Assembly: GCF_002632615.1 (NCBI RefSeq)
Contig: NZ_NITZ01000010.1
Span: forward strand, 106,659 to 170,658
DNA length: 64,000 nt
Direction of reading: 5' to 3'
DNA from: Xenorhabdus miraniensis
GTDB lineage: Bacteria > Pseudomonadota > Gammaproteobacteria > Enterobacterales > Enterobacteriaceae
Shown piece after piece: positions 63,327-64,000 of this stretch. The translations under genes were made by a program, and so were the position numbers. The notes under the pieces are model-generated. The model was given only the letters and a program-made list of their open reading frames with translations. It did no database searches and was not told the DNA's origin. Every line of letters starts with the position of its first letter. The first letter of the stretch is position 1.

Positions 63327-63377
63327 CCAACGTTGGAAAATGCGGTTTATGGATATGAAAATGAGGTATTACGTTAA
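63327..63377 (+). pseudogene. Last 17 codons of a lost VasX-like effector
   Basis: Read in frame up to TAA 63375-63377 this encodes PTLENAVYGYENEVLR, matching the effector 2 end PTVENAIYGYFDEKVR. The stop is followed directly by the ATG of immunity gene 3, the same TAAATG junction as at 61915-61920. It is the scar of a deleted third effector. Confidence 0.85.
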
Positions 63378-64000
63378 ATGAATAAATTCATAAAAAAATT
63401 ACTCAAAAAACTTTTTAGAGTGAAGACACCTCCAACAGCGCCATTATCTACATTTAGTGATCCTATTCTGGAGGAAAAGCTAATTCTGCTGGATAATAAG
63501 ACCGTGAAACGTGCAGTATTTTTGGATGCAATAAATAGCAAGGAATGTCATTTTCGTCATAATCTTATCAGAGTAAGAAAAGAAGTTATAGTACCTGTGA
63601 TGATTGGGTTTATGTTAGGTTTTGGATTTTTTATTAGTGATTTTGTTAAGGGATGGAAAGCTAATGAAGAAGATTTTCTTTGGTTCTTAAAAGATGCAAA
63701 AGAAAGCTATGGAGAGAAATTTTATTTAAATCCCAATGCACCTGCATATACTAAATCATTACAGATAATATCAGATGACAAAAAGGTATCGTTATTAGAA
63801 TATCTCCATATTAAATATTCTAATGATAGCTATTATGGTGAAGAAAGGGCTAGGCGATATCTGATTATAGATGCAAGTTTCGGATTGTTTTTTCTGAGTA
63901 CCAACATTCTTCTTATCAGCATATTTTTAAGGTTACGTAGGCCTGCAAATTTCATCATTGATCATGAAAGACAACTTTTTTACACTTGGAAAAAAGGAAA
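63378..64000 (+). CDS. Putative membrane immunity protein 3, 5' part
   Basis: An open frame from ATG 63378 to the window end (207 complete codons, cut). It begins MNKFIKKLLKKLFRVK, and contains FSDPILEEKLILLDN, corresponding to CDPFLDEDIGILDK of immunity protein 2. Hydrophobic segments are VIVPVMIGFMLGFGFFISDF (about 72-91) and IDASFGLFFLSTNILLISIFL, and the frame ends in FIIDHERQLFYTWKKGK, the conserved cytoplasmic motif. It is clearly more diverged than copies 1 and 2. No intact effector precedes it, so it is an orphan immunity gene within this window. Confidence 0.8.
   Translation, partial: MNKFIKKLLKKLFRVKTPPTAPLSTFSDPILEEKLILLDNKTVKRAVFLDAINSKECHFRHNLIRVRKEVIVPVMIGFMLGFGFFISDFVKGWKANEEDFLWFLKDAKESYGEKFYLNPNAPAYTKSLQIISDDKKVSLLEYLHIKYSNDSYYGEERARRYLIIDASFGLFFLSTNILLISIFLRLRRPANFIIDHERQLFYTWKKG

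Overview
This window looks like a chromosomal segment of an enterobacterial insect or nematode symbiont, most likely Xenorhabdus or Photorhabdus (Morganellaceae). That placement is an inference. Nearly all core proteins are close in length and motif to their Escherichia coli counterparts (HisB-HisI, Gnd, YegH, AsmA, Dcd, Udk, Mrp, MetG, Cdd, MaeA, SanA, FolE, MoeAB, YbiT, RhtA, Dps, DinG, SseA). Base composition is moderately AT-rich. The accessory content is an orphan tail fibre and a type VI secretion island. No rRNA, tRNA, CRISPR array or complete insertion sequence was found.

Layout. 1-4405: 3' part of the his operon (hisC end, hisB, hisH, hisA, hisF, hisI), tightly packed with overlapping ends. 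4617-7397: an arsenic island with arsM and an ArsP-type permease on the minus strand and a divergent arsR; two copies of one inverted-repeat operator lie between the divergent genes. 7675-9711: yiaY, a YbaK-type deacylase gene and a small membrane-protein ORF. 9809-20869: gnd, yegH, asmA, dcd and udk, with a 1354-residue phage tail-fibre gene carrying 20 repeats lodged between yegH and asmA. 21281-33155: a YiiG-like lipoprotein, mrp, metG, yohJK, cdd, maeA, sanA, yeiB and folE. 33304-46693: a YbfB-type transporter, moeAB, ybiT, a low-GC oxidoreductase/transporter pair, a LOG-family/acetyltransferase pair, rhtA, dps, a short PhnA-like gene and dinG. 46930-48380: a small membrane protein, sseA and a GlsB-like protein.

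48612-64000 is the most unusual region, a rearranged T6SS auxiliary island. The better-preserved unit reads promoter leader, tssF, vgrG, DUF4123 adaptor, VasX-like effector, membrane immunity protein. The last four genes match the V. cholerae vgrG2-vasW-vasX-tsiV2 order, but a full-length, divergent tssF stands in front of vgrG. A second unit upstream has the same leader fused to the last ~70 codons of the DUF4123 gene, followed by an intact paralogous effector and immunity gene. Downstream lie a frameshifted immunity relic joined to the last 17 codons of a lost effector, and a third, divergent immunity gene cut by the window end. The island appears to have grown by duplication and been trimmed by deletions at short repeats, leaving spare immunity genes.

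Most transcription units end in recognisable hairpins, several of them overlapping the last codons of convergent genes. Start codons were moved inward from the longest reading frame for hisH, gnd, mrp, folE, moeA, the Gfo/Idh gene, the acetyltransferase, sseA and the GlsB-like gene, on the basis of ribosome-binding sites and family lengths.
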